Part shown: positions 50,604-61,752 of the stretch, piece after piece | Numbering within the stretch: the stretch's first letter is position 1 | Layout: every line of letters starts with the position of its first letter | NCBI GenBank assembly: GCA_911728435.2 | Contig: OU452199.1 | Span: 6,706,860-6,770,859 of the forward strand | Source of the DNA: Apoderus coryli | Taxonomy: Eukaryota; Arthropoda; Insecta; Coleoptera; Attelabidae | Direction of reading: 5' to 3' | Length of the DNA: 64,000 nt | Translations under genes and position numbers: made by a program | Notes under the pieces: model-generated | Databases searched by the model: none | What the model saw: the letters and a program-made list of their open reading frames with translations, nothing else | Told to the model about the DNA's origin: nothing

Positions 50604-51003
50604 ATGTTCTAGAAAGTATGCAATATCTCGCGACTCTATCCGATTTAAGTCTACTTAAGCTCATTGAAAAGGCAGTTGATTCTTAATCCACAAGTCAGTG
50701 AGAAATCAGAATTTCTTCTATTGTTAATTTTTAAATTGTTTTACGACATTTTGTCTCGGGTCTGAGACATCATCAGAGACTTATTCGGGTTCTCCCAAGT
50801 AAGATGAACATTACTTCCTTTTCTGTATTTTTTTAAAGAAACGGACTAAATCAGTTATTTCGATATTCAACGGCCCCTACCGGACAGTTGGTAAAAAATT
50901 ATGAAGGTTGGTTATTGAAAGGTGTCAATTGCGTTTTCAATGAGCTTAAGTAGACTTAAATCGCATACGGAGTCGCTGAGTTATCGCATATTTTCTAGAA
51001 CAT
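50604..51003. mobile_element. 400-bp inverted-repeat element with a hammerhead-like core relic
   Basis: Inverted ends of about 70 bases begin ATGTTCTAGAAA and share GATTTAAGTCTACTTAAGCTC. On the minus strand near 50796-50740 a CTGATGATG box, a GTCTC/GAGAC stem and AAAATGTCG form a degraded hammerhead-like core (GAAA changed to AAAA). Confidence 0.65.
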
Positions 51004-51124
51004 TTATTTTTTTACCTCTCTCCCTATGTTTTAGGAGATACGTCAAAATATTCAGGAATAATGTTGTAGATTATTAAAAGTAAGATTCGAAAATGTAACC
51101 TAATGTCTACTTGTCCATTAGAGT

Positions 51125-51430
51125 TTTTTTTTAAATATTGCAGTTTTTAGTTTTCTTTTAAAAAATGCACTTTCTAGTGGTAGGTATTGAAAGTTAGAAA
51201 CTATTTTGGTCAATTTCTCATGGACATTTTTGGTAATATATTTTTTCCCGAAAGCAGTACGACCATTACTTGCGGAGATACAGCCAGTCGATAGCCTTAG
51301 TGAGGCACCCGGTATAAACCGACTTCTACTACATTCTGACTGCTCAAATTGCACCCAAAGAGAAAATCCAAAACAATGCCTTGTAACACCATAGCTTTCC
51401 AATTTACTCAACAGTGGTTTATGCGACATG
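51125..51430 (-). pseudogene. LINE fragment with internal deletion
   Basis: LLSKLESYGVTRHCFGF resembles the reverse transcriptase segment before motif B. The frame then passes directly into a C-terminal-like region (NGRTAFGKKYITKNVHEKL) that should be several hundred residues away. The 3' end has no clear tail. Confidence 0.55.
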
Positions 51431-52162
51431 TCTGGGTAATTTCACAAAAGGTGTTTCACCTCAATACCCTCAATAATTGTATCTTCAACCTCATACACAG
51501 CCTGGATCGTGGAACGACCAATCCTAAACCTAAAATGACTGATAAATTCCCATTACGAGATGTTGCCAAGGATAGGAGAGACCGAAATAGGTGTAACGAA
51601 CGTTCTCACACCTTACAGATGCAAAGAAAATTGACGAAACCCTTTATAGTATAGAAATGTATTTTCCATTACACAATCAAAAAAGTGAATTTCTTAAAAA
51701 GTTGAAAAGACAAATAGAAATTGCTTTTTTTCCTTGACAAATAGTAAAGAGAGACTTATTTAGGTATATTATGAAAGCTAAAAGAATGTGGAATATGCCG
51801 AGTGAACATAAATTCACTAAGCCCGTAACGAATATTATGAGAGCTACTGGATGCGTGTAATGTTTTCGATTTTGTTAGTTTTATATCGCTTTTCGCCATT
51901 ATTTTGTGGTAGCAGAATAGATTATAATATAGATATTAAATATCTACATAAATAAGACTTGTTTTGGTATGAATTTGATTGGAATTAATAATTTAATAAA
52001 TAGAACAGTATATGTTAATCTGAGGTAGTTAAGTTATACTTTAGGAATATTTACAATTACGTATCGATTTTTATTACCGTTTAAATTCATAAGCGTATCA
52101 TTAATATTTTACAGTTTTCAACCATTTTAAAATAAGGTACTTAATTTTCTTAGTGCTGGAAT
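51431..52162. other. Intergenic, no gene recognised
   Basis: AT-rich with only chance frames. Confidence 0.4.
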
Positions 52163-52365
52163 TACAGTGTGGTCATTTTATCTTCATATCATTTTGATTG
52201 ATATAATTACGAACCAAAAAACTTATTGTATGGTGTCTGTTAGTGAAAAAAGATCAAAAAACTGTAATTTTGGAAAAGATACAAATACAAGTGCATTTTT
52301 TTAGTTCATAAATAGCCTTGTTTTAAAAATTACGAATTACATAAAATTCTATAATTTTAATCACT

Positions 52366-52906
52366 AAAGGCCGTTTGACACGGTTATAGATGTAGTGCTA
52401 AATTTTTAACTAAAGACTCGTATATAACCAAGTCAATAAAATTCTTCACCCTGCCTTATATAAACGTAAAAGAAAGTTTTCGGGTATGAGGGCACCAAAA
52501 TGATAACACTATCTCCAATTGTGTAATTATATAACTTTTCATTCAGTTAGTTATACTTATTTCGAATGTTGTGCTATTTATAAAGTGAATATGTTTTGCT
52601 GATGTCAAAGTGTTTAACCCTAAACTCATTATTAAATTGTGAAACGAAAATTTAAAACCAAGGACTTTTGGTCTGATAAATTTGACGAAATTCCCTACAT
52701 ACTTAATCTAATATGAAGCACAGAAATTTAGCAATGGCTGCGGCTGCACAATGAACGTTATTTTCCTACAAAAAAAAAGACATTCTCATCCGACTTTTTT
52801 TTAGTTGCTATTTTTATAATTTTAAACTTTTTTTAGTACAAAACTACTTCCATGCAACGTTGCTAAATTTAGTACTAAAACTATTGCCGTGTCAAACGGC
52901 CTTTTG
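52366..52906. mobile_element. Nested MITE with AAAGGCCGTTTGACACGG termini
   Basis: The 18-base ends are nearly exact inverted copies and similarity extends about 40 bases inward. It interrupts the left part of the 52165-53753 element and is therefore younger. Confidence 0.75.
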
Positions 52907-53271
52907 GAATGATGAACGTCAGTTTGACACAAGTTTAATTCTAATAATAATTAATTTAATGGTAATTCTTCTGTTACGCGTGTAATTTCATTTTATAGTA
53001 ATTGCAGGTAACGTGCTCCTGTTAGTTTCCCATCAATAAATATTATATAAATAATAATAATTTATTTTTCGACACCTGTACTATAATAATACACTTATAT
53101 GCCAATAATCTGTTTCATAATGAGATGCATTATGATGCAGATTTTTCATTACGATACAGATTTTTAACCAATAGAAACACATAATTTTTCAATCAAGCAT
53201 GCTGTGCATTTGACATTTGTCAATATAAATATATTCATAGTTCTTCATTATTTATCGGGTGTAGAAAAAAT

Positions 53272-53394
53272 ATGCAACTCTCATGTAATTGTTATTAATA
53301 CACTCGCATTAACCATACGAAACTCACCTTCGGCTCATTTCGTATTCCGGTTAATGCTCGTGTATTAATAACCATCATTACATGATCGTTGCAT
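53272..53394. repeat. 123-bp near-perfect foldback hairpin
   Basis: Arms beginning ATGCAACTCTCATGTAAT and TAATACACTCGCATTAACC fold onto the second half with few mismatches, closing on a loop around TTCG. It may be the relic of a small foldback element. Confidence 0.8.
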
Positions 53395-53755
53395 AATGTA
53401 CAATATATTGGTCCTAAAATGTATCCATCTATTATGTCACACCAATAATTAGAATACAATTTGTGTCAAACTGACGTTTATACTTCTATAGCCCTTAGTG
53501 ATTAAAATTATCATTTCATCGAAATTTACTGATACAATAGGTACATAAAGTGTCATATATCATTAGTAAACAGGGTGTTCCGTTAAAAAACGCACTTATG
53601 CTTGTATCTTTTCCAAAATGACAGTCTTTTGTATGTTCTTACTAACAAAAAACTTATCAAAGATACCCTACAATATGTTTTTTGGTTCGTCATTCTATCT
53701 TTGGCAATAAAAAAGTTACATCAAAGTCATATCAAGATACAACGACCACACTGTA

Positions 53756-54960
53756 ATATTATGACAAAAATAAAATATGTTTTTTCTATAACTGTCAGTT
53801 TTTTGAATTGAAAACTGTTTTTACCGTTGCCAAAATGCAACGCGCACAAAATATTTTGTACACTAGGGCGCAAAATAAATTGCATTGTTAAAATATGATG
53901 TCTCCATAGATACAATTTTTATGGCGCGATTCTTTTGAATTATTTAGCAAAGTTCAAAAAAAATCAAATATATAACAGTTCTAGAAAAAACTTGTATTTG
54001 TATTTTGTCTTAAAATTCTTGTTTTATGGCACATGTGCCATTTACAAAACACTCATTTTGCACACTGACTACAATAATAACTCAGTGGGTAATTCAAAGG
54101 ATTATTTCAGGAGATGTTAATAGCTGATAATTGGTATCGAAATACCCAATGATTTGTATTTAGATACGCTTATGAAATGGAATAATAATTGTACTATTCT
54201 TTCAATTTTGTGTAAAATAATGAATAGATAATCAGTTTAAAATTGCTATTGTTTAATTTTAAATCTGTTATTTTGTAAAAAATTATTATACAAAGGTACA
54301 TATTTTCAACTATGTACCCCGGTAGCAATTTTAAATAAAAAACTTTTTGGTACATAATTATTGTTAATTTGTTGTGATTTGCAAAATGTACCGATATATA
54401 AATTAAAAGCATTTTGAGTATTACATGTTTGTTCCTTTAACATTATTTGCTATATTTTCATTTTATTATACTAGTTCTCAAACCAAATAAATGGAATTAT
54501 GGAAATATCGGCCTGGGAAAACATTGTAAATAAACTTTTTCCTGTTAAATTATCGGAATAGAACAAAATTCTATCTTTGATTGTTTACGAAAGTGTCTGA
54601 AACGTTATATCGGTCTGAGAATGAGCGAGTTTTCAATTTTGTTTTATTTTGCCATACGTCATTATTGTGTGATTTCTAGATCAGCAAAATATCCATTTAG
54701 AGTTATAGCTTCGTTTTTAAGTTAGAAACAAATATTACATGAAACAAAATCTGTGTGAAACCGACTCCAGATAACAAATGATCTTTGTAAAGTAGGTTTT
54801 CCCCACAAATTTTTGCAAACAACTTATCAAGAAATTTACAAAAATAATACAAGTTCCTTTTGCGCACTGGATTTTTTCGAGTGTTCTATCCACGCTTACA
54901 GCTTAACACGTTAGTTGAATACCGAATGGAGAAAAACATACACTAGAATCGACATTGTTT
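53756..54960. other. Intergenic, no gene recognised
   Basis: AT-rich, only short chance frames. Confidence 0.4.
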
Positions 54961-55012
54961 TTACCCTAAAGAGCATAGGGCCATAGTTGGCATCTTGGCC
55001 TCTTGACCCTCC

Positions 55013-56180
55013 TTGCTTGTTCATCGGGGTCGTAGTCCACCGTTACTCGCAGAAGTGGATTCTAATATCGCTCCTTTCCAAGGACCCATGTTGCTCGCTG
55101 TGCGAGATGTTCCGTCAAGGATTCGGTCGTTCCTCAGCAACCATGGTGCGTCTAGTGCTATTCTGATAGCCTTGTTCTCCTTTGCTTCCAGTTTCCTCCG
55201 GTATGACCTCGCTGCTTGTCCCATGCTTCCTCAGCACCTGTTGTTCCATACTATGCGCCTCCCCGAAGCCGAACTGTTGGTCTGGAACGACACCCAGCTC
55301 TTCTGTGCTTTCCTTCAATCGCCAGAGTATCAGTCGCTCTGTCACCTTCCCCAAGCAAGTCAGCAAGCTGTAGTTTTGTGGAAACTTTAGATCCTCGCCG
55401 GGTTTCGGTATCATTACAACCTCAGCCTCTTCCCAACGATCAGGGAAATTATTGAATTTGAAGATGGAATTAACTATAGCCGTAACAATCGCTAATCCCC
55501 TCATCGGAAGCTGTTTGACCGCCCGATTCTGGATCCTTTCGGGTCCTGGTAACATCTAGATTTTCAGTCGCCTGATTGAGGTAACTTCCTCCGGAGAAGT
55601 TGGCCTGATCACGGTTGTCTCGTTTCTTCTGAATCTGCGATGGATGTTCTACACTCCAGTTCCAAGCAGTCAACGAATGCCTCAGCTTATTCCTGTTCCG
55701 TGTAGACCAAGCCTCCTTCCCCATGAATCGGAGGAATCACCGGTCTGGGAGCACCGATTGCTTTTTCACTTTCGACAGAATCCTGTCCTGCGGGGACAAA
55801 TCCATTGTGTTCTTTCAGACCGTCTCGAACCTCCTGGCTGTCACGGTTGTAAAGTCTTCTGTGCTCTGGTGCCTCGGTTTCCCTGAGTCGATGGTTCTGC
55901 AGAATTTTCCTCTTCCGCTGCTCTGGTATGTCTTTGATGTTTTCAAGAACCCTTCTTCTGTGTCTTCTTTCAATGGTACAATTCTGTGATGGCTGCCTTG
56001 ATGCTGGCTTCCAATGAATCCACCGCTTCTTCCATTTCCTGGACGCCGTTGATCTTTGGTACGTTCCCAAGCTTTGGGAGCAGGCCACCCCCACTGGATT
56101 TGTTGCCTGGTATGCGTTTTGGGCTGAACGGGTGTAAAATGTTGAATCCTTTACTACTGAGGTTTCTCTGTTAGTTGGTC
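55013..56180 (-). pseudogene. Jockey-type LINE, internally deleted reverse transcriptase
   Basis: On the minus strand the frame 55555-55115 carries PGPERIQNRAVKQLP, WEEAEVVMIPKPGED and ITERL-like motifs of the N-terminal palm. It then jumps to GQAARSYRRKLEAKENKAIRI (about 55224-55160), a C-terminal segment, so the catalytic FADD part is missing. Upstream (56094-55690) are frame-broken linker sequences. GC content is above the surroundings. Confidence 0.8.
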
Positions 56181-56289
56181 CTGAATGTTAATGTTTTCGA
56201 CGTGCTACTCTACAATGACTTAACAGACAGCGTAGTATAATTATTTTCACACTTAGTACCATCGATTTTATACATAATTAACGTCTTTT

Positions 56290-56790
56290 CGTTTGTAGAT
56301 TGTTTTTTCGGAGTCGTTTAGGCGGTTTGGCCTCCCCTCACTTCGACCTGCAGAAGATCTTTTGTGAATGACTCTAATCTATGAATTGCCCAGCTGTTCC
56401 ACACTTTTCATAAAGTTGATGATTTCTCTGGGGGCTAAATTCCCTGCCTCGTCGGGTGTTAGGGTCGCCCCTCCAAGGTGTTTTAGCCTTTTGCAGAAAA
56501 GTGCCATGCATTCACAGAGCACGTGTTCTGTTGTCTCTGTTGCGTCTTCGCAAAACTGACAAGTGTCGTCCTCGGTTAGGCCCATCTTTTTGTGATGGTA
56601 CTTCACTGGGTGGTGTCCCGTAAAAAGGCCTGTAATTCGCCTTAGGTCGCTTCTCTCCAGTTGGATAAGCTTCCCTGCGTTGGCCTCTGAAGGTTTGATA
56701 AACCTTTTTGATTGTCTTAGGCCTGGAGTGTTTCTCCAGTAGGACTTAAGTTGTTCCTTTTCCCATCTCCGAAGTTCTTCCTTCATATGG
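56290..56790 (-). pseudogene. LINE C-terminal fragment with RNase H-type tail and zinc knuckle
   Basis: The frame 56786-56379 contains RRITGLFTGHHPVKYHHKKMGL followed by CQFCEDATETTEHVLCEC, the usual end of I/R1/Jockey-like proteins with an RNase H domain. It lies on the 5' side of the 55013-56180 reverse transcriptase fragment although it encodes a more C-terminal part, so the two are separate insertions or a rearranged copy. Confidence 0.75.
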
Positions 56791-56799
56791 CTTTTTGGA

Positions 56800-57672
56800 A
56801 GGCGTCTTTTCGTTTAGGAAATAATTTGTTTTTACATTTCAACACTTAAATACTCAGTGTATTTGTGAAACTTAAAGAGATAGCTTAACACGTTTTGTGT
56901 TCTGACACCGATTCACATACACTTTTTCAAAATCATCTCCACATCGAATTTTTTACCTGAACGCAATATCTCGCTTGTATACTAAGATGCGCGAGGTGAA
57001 AACTAGGACACAAGAACTTTTTCCAGTTTGATTGCAAATGCCATTAAAATCTATTTCTGATCAGTTTTTAACTTGTAGAACCCATATTCCTTTTTAATCA
57101 AGGGTTCATGCATCCTAACGTCATCTATCTGTCGAGCCGTAACCTCAGATCGCCCTCTGACAGGCTTTAATTAATTTACGTTCGTTTATAAGTTGACAGG
57201 CATCTTGATCACTCATTGCTTCAAATTATTAATTACAAATTTTAATTACGTAATAAGATCACTACATATTACCTAATTAACCACTAAATTGTCGCCGATA
57301 TTGTACATAAAACAAGGTAGGTATATTATATTTTAATCGCACATAGATGTTTTACTTACGTTTCGAAAGCGGTCCAAGACACTTTTTTAATCAATGGGGC
57401 CCATCTCTTCTCCACCCTGAATCCAAATTACGATAGCCCTCATCATATTATGACATACAGTAACTTATTTGAATGGAAGAGCAAGTTGCCTAGACAAAGG
57501 TCGCGTTTCTTCTGAGTTTGAGCTTTTTATGTCGTTATTTTACATCATGATAATTTTCTGATCTGTGGTGTGCCACCGTTGGAACATGGACGAAATGTGG
57601 AAGGTTTATAAACCCAACATAAATGTGCTGAAGGTATTCAGCTACTTCACTCGAACGGGAATTTTTTCATTA
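56800..57672. other. Intergenic, no gene recognised
   Basis: No frame or repeat recognised. Confidence 0.4.
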
Positions 57673-58105
57673 TACAGGGTAGTTCATCAACGCTTTTTCT
57701 TAATGCGACACCCTGTATATTTTAATATAAATAAATGCCGCTCTAAAATTCAAGAAAAATGACATAAGGGTTGATCCAAGTAGTTTTTGAAATATTAGTA
57801 AATAAGGGTTTTACTCGATTTCATTGACCCACTGATTTGTAATTTTTCACTAAATTGTATTTTTTTTTTTTTTTTTGGGAATTTTAATGAATCGGATGAA
57901 TGAAATTCGAGAAGTCCCTTTCCTACAATTCTTATTGATATTATATTTAATAAGCTTAAAGCTAATTAAAAAAAAAATATAAAAAATAATAAAATTGCCA
58001 ATAAAAGTCTCATTTTTTGTCATTTTAATTATTTATTTATTTTTTCTATTTAACTATAAAAAAGTTGAATTACAGCTTTATTTTAATAATTTACAAATAG
58101 GCTTA

Positions 58106-58408
58106 AAAAATAAAATGGTTTAAACACACATTTTTGGACAATTTAAGTTTAATTAGATTAAAATCTAAGCTTAAATTAAATACGAAGTGCTTTTGCATTT
58201 GTTAAAATAAATTTTCTGACATTTATATTGTTTTATTATTTATAGTTTAGTTCAAGCTATATTTTTAGTATGTTACGATTCGTGTGTACTTGTTTAGTTG
58301 TTATCAAAAGAAATGGGAATTTTTGTATTTAATTTAAGTTTAGATTTTATTCTATTTAAACTTAAATTGTCCAAAAATGTGTGATTAAACCATTTTATTT
58401 TTAATAGC
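58106..58408. mobile_element. Nested foldback (arms of about 80 bases)
   Basis: AAATAAAATGGTTTAAACAC at about 58110 and following bases pair with about 58320-58405. The shared words include TTTTTGGACAATTTAAGTTTA. No coding. Confidence 0.65.
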
Positions 58409-58458
58409 AAAAGAAATCAAAGTCTATACTCCACAAAATAAATTCATTTATTGTACTT

Positions 58459-58500
58459 GCCATACACGTTTCGGACATGGAATGCCCATCATCAGTGGAT
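58459..58500 (-). ncRNA. Hammerhead-like motif D
   Basis: CTGATGA (58495-58489), stem II GGGCAT/ATGTCC, GAAA (58472-58469), 2-bp stem III with A at the cleavage position (58463), and a 3-bp stem I (CCA/TGG). It has the same extra T after the box as motif B. Confidence 0.6.
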
Positions 58501-58711
58501 CAAATGTCTAGGGCTCAACCCTCAACAATAAAAATTTTAACATTTTTGTTTCCCGTTATGTTAAATACGTGTTAAAACATTAAAATCAATATTTAATCAA
58601 AGTGGATCTTGACGGTGTTTTAGTAGTGAGTAAAGTTCGATTCTTTTAGATATTAACATAACGGGGAACAAATATTTAAAAAATGTTGAGTGTTGAGTTC
58701 TAGACATTTGA

Positions 58712-58752
58712 GCCCCTGATGGTGGGCATTCCATGCCCGAAACATGTATGGC
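58712..58752 (+). ncRNA. Hammerhead-like motif E (core mutated)
   Basis: CTGATGG (58716-58722) replaces CTGATGA, which should abolish cleavage. Stem II GGGCAT/ATGCCC is perfect (58724-58738), followed by GAAAC and the minimal stem III. It is the inverted partner of motif D. Confidence 0.55.
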
Positions 58753-59064
58753 AAGTACAATAAATGAATTTGTTTTGTGGAGTCCAGACTTTGATTTCTT
58801 TTGCTATTGAATATTACACTCCTCTACAATTATAGACTATTTTTTTATTTTATTTTTTAAGAGCGTCTATTTGTCAATTCTTAAAATAAAGCTGTATTTT
58901 AACTTTTTTGTTTTTAAATAGAAAAAAAAATTGTGAAAAAAAAATGGACTGGACACAAAAAATTGGTATGTTTTTTGTTTCTGTAGTAACAAGAACGCCT
59001 GAAATTTACATATCGTCGGCCTAATTTTAAAACCTCGTAAGTCAAAATTTTTGTTCATTCATTT

Positions 59065-59109
59065 ACGTTCCATTATAACAAAATCTAAATTTTTGTTATA
59101 ATGGAACGT
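59065..59109. repeat. 45-bp near-perfect palindrome, third copy at 59217
   Basis: ACGTTCCATTATAACAAAA pairs with the following complement, and the same word recurs once more at about 59217-59236. It sits inside the 57675-59456 element. Confidence 0.8.
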
Positions 59110-59859
59110 AATGTAAATTACATTGTCGACATACGAGCTTTAAATAACAGCACATAGATGTCGCAATATTCGGGCGGGAGTTACAAGGCTTTAAAATATC
59201 GTAGATATCATAATTTTACGTTCCATTATAACAAAATCTAAATATCACAGAAATTTTGACTTACGAGGTTTTAAAATTAGGCCGACGATATGTCAAAATT
59301 TACCCATATTTACCAATATTTCAAAAACTACTGCACCCAAAACCTTTATGTCATTTTTCTTGTCTTTTAGAGCCGCATTTATTTAATTTAAAATATACAG
59401 AGTGTCGCATTAAGAAAAAACAAGTTTGGTCTGTTGCGCGTTTGTGAACTAACCTGTATAATTGAAAAATTTTGTTGCGTTGTACATCTCTTCAGTACCC
59501 AAAAGTTTTGTAAAGGATTTTTATGTCTATCGCTTATAGATCTTGAGATATCTTCCTCCTAGACACTAATGGCCCACCCTGTATAGATAAAATTAACTGT
59601 CAGAAACGATGACACTAATAGTGTTTATAGATTTTAAAATTAGTGTACATAAGGGTTTAAAGGGCCAAAATATAAAAAAAGTGTCAAACGTGAAAAATTC
59701 ACCTGACTTGTTTCCAGCAACAACAGTGTCCGAAAGGCAAAAGGTATTTTAGAAACAGGGGTTAAAACATAAAAAACGTTAAAATCAAAATATACTAATA
59801 AAACCTATTCATACCCGAAGAATCCCAGTCCATAATTTTTTTTTCGTCTAGTTGAGAAA

Positions 59860-60415
59860 ATATGATTGTTTAAATTTTACGTACGTAGTAAAAAGTAAAA
59901 AGATTACACATGCTCATTCTACGGAATTGTTTAAGAGATCGTTTTCCTGCTGTATTACAAAATGTATGAATGAACTGCGATCAGAAGTTAGAAACATAGA
60001 TAAGGTTCAATTTAAAAAACGCCTTTATAAGACCTTATTTGCGAGTCCAAGGGCGAACATATAAGCGGGATAATTAAAATGACCCATGCAAGTTCCTAGG
60101 AAAATGATTTTTGGTGTAAGATTAGGTATTCTGCTTCATTGTTTTTCATTATTTTTTCTTTGTATTTCTTTTTTTTTTCTTACACATCAGTTTAATATTC
60201 TACTGTTATCTGAATGAATTGATTATCGTTTATTTGTTATTGAAAATATTTTTTGTGAAATCATTCTAATTGATATTATATTTTATTTCCTATACTGTGT
60301 ATATTATTGTTTTGTATTTGTTATATTACATTGTATTTGTTATTGAAATTGGGTTAGCTTAACAGACATTTTTGGTAAGCAGACTAAAATTGAAGTGAAA
60401 CTTTTATTATTATGC
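59860..60415 (+). mobile_element. LINE 3' end
   Basis: The frame 59852-60064 (THAHSTELFKRSFSCCITKCMNEL, then VQFKKRLYKTL) resembles the last residues of CR1/Jockey-type proteins. A T-rich 3' UTR runs to a TTATTATTATG end near 60405-60415, like the LINEs ending near 29190 and 47326. Confidence 0.6.
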
Positions 60416-61085
60416 ATTTTACTTCCCTTTTAAGCATAATAAAATGCCATTTCTACCACTCAGTATAGCCGGGAGCTATTCGATCAGGTCAAAAATTTGA
60501 TGTAGAAATTTAGATTCTGAGTATGATCAGTTTAGCAAAAATTATTTAGTAAAATTAATTTTATAATTAGTTATTATTAAATTTATCTTTATTTAGTACT
60601 GTATTTACCTATTCATTACTGAATTTTTCATTTTCTGTTACAGGTTTCAATAGAATGTGATAAAGTTAAAGTCCTGGACAAAAACCGACATTGTGTAGAT
60701 AGATATATTAAGGGTCGAAAATGTTATGGTAATGTCTTCGTTATAGAAGAAACTTACATTTTCGTTTTTATTAATTTAATTAGTACTGGGTAAGTGCACT
60801 AAATTGTTTATTGTTTATGGTCGATTAAACACAATATTTATTTGTTTTTGTAAATTATTATTGAAACATGGTTTTGAACATCTATTATGATTATTTGTCT
60901 TATTTTAACCTATAATAATTAATTTTTCACTATTATAACGTTACGAAAATAAAAATACAGTAGGTTAGAAACTAAAAAATATAATTATTTTTAGTCAGGA
61001 CCTGACTTCTCTCCTAAAATGGCGGCGTCATACGTCACAGTTTGATATTATTTAGTTCGAAGTTCCGACATGGACTCAGAATGCT
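60416..61085. other. Intergenic, no gene recognised
   Basis: AT-rich; an AAAATGGCGGCGTCATACG word at about 61015 is the only GC-rich spot. Confidence 0.4.
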
Positions 61086-61089
61086 GTTT

Positions 61090-61500
61090 TTTTTTTATTA
61101 CGCTGTGGTTTTAATGTGGAAACATGGTTTCAACAAGATGAGGCCACTCGCCACACCTCCAACCAACCGCTTGCGGTTGTCAATCAACTTTTCCCAGAAA
61201 AAGTGATCTCTCGTCTAGCCCCCTAGTAGCCCCGATCTTACAACCCTTGACTATTTTTTATGGGGATACCTTAAACAGAAATTGTATACAAACAAACCAC
61301 GAATTCTACTGCAATTGCAGCACAACATCCGCACCGAAATGACCGCGATTTCCAGAGAGATGTGTAGACGCGTTGCGGCTAATTTCCGTTTTTGGTTAGA
61401 GGAGTGTCAGCAGAGCAATGGTCAACATTTGGACAAGATATCTTTGCCACTTAATTTTCCAAAAGTTTCTCTACAAATTGCCCCAAAAATAAAAGCAATC
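61090..61500 (+). pseudogene. Tc1/mariner transposase C-terminal relic
   Basis: WFQQDEATRHTSNQPLAVVNQLFPEK (read from about 61121), with the second catalytic Asp in QQDE, passes after a frame change into LTTLDYFLWGYLKQKLYTNKP (third catalytic Asp) and a C-terminal tail that stays open to 61503. The N-terminal half and terminal repeats are missing. Confidence 0.75.
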
Positions 61501-61752
61501 TAACTTTTACTCTTTTTTTTATTGATGTTATAGCGCCACATTACATTACATGCATAAGTACTTAAGTATAATGTATGCAGTATGCAAATACTAAATGGTT
61601 AATGGTACGTATTAAAACTTTTAATTTTGAAAAACATGAATAATATTTTTTTAGAAATGAACAATTTGTGATATGTTTAAACAAATATTAGGAACGTTAG
61701 TTATTTAGCTCACTTTAAATTCCCTAAAACCTTTTCTGTATTAACTTTAGCT

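Larger units (their letters stand above)
52165..53753. mobile_element. TA-flanked inverted-repeat element with nested insertions
   Basis: CAGTGTGGTC at 52165 and its complement ending at 53753 are bordered by TA. Inverted similarity continues for over 200 bases (to about 52386 and from about 53494). The interior contains a nested MITE (52366-52906) and a foldback hairpin (53272-53394). No transposase is visible. Confidence 0.75.
58408..58808. mobile_element. Foldback with two inverted hammerhead-like units (D and E)
   Basis: Both ends read AGCAAAAGAAATCAAAGTC from the outside, followed by the TTTTGTGGAGT complement and then a hammerhead-like unit. D is on the minus strand (58500-58459) and E on the plus strand (58712-58752). 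Penelope-like elements are known to carry hammerhead motifs in their terminal repeats, sometimes inverted; assignment to that group is inference because no reverse transcriptase is present. Confidence 0.7.
57675..59456. mobile_element. TA-flanked inverted-repeat element with nested foldbacks
   Basis: CAGGGTAGTTCA (57675) and its near-complement ending at 59456 are bordered by TA. Arms align over about 180 bases and contain TTTCTTAATGCGACAC and AAATGACATAA words. Inside are a foldback at 58106-58408 and a hammerhead-bearing foldback at 58408-58808. Confidence 0.75.
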
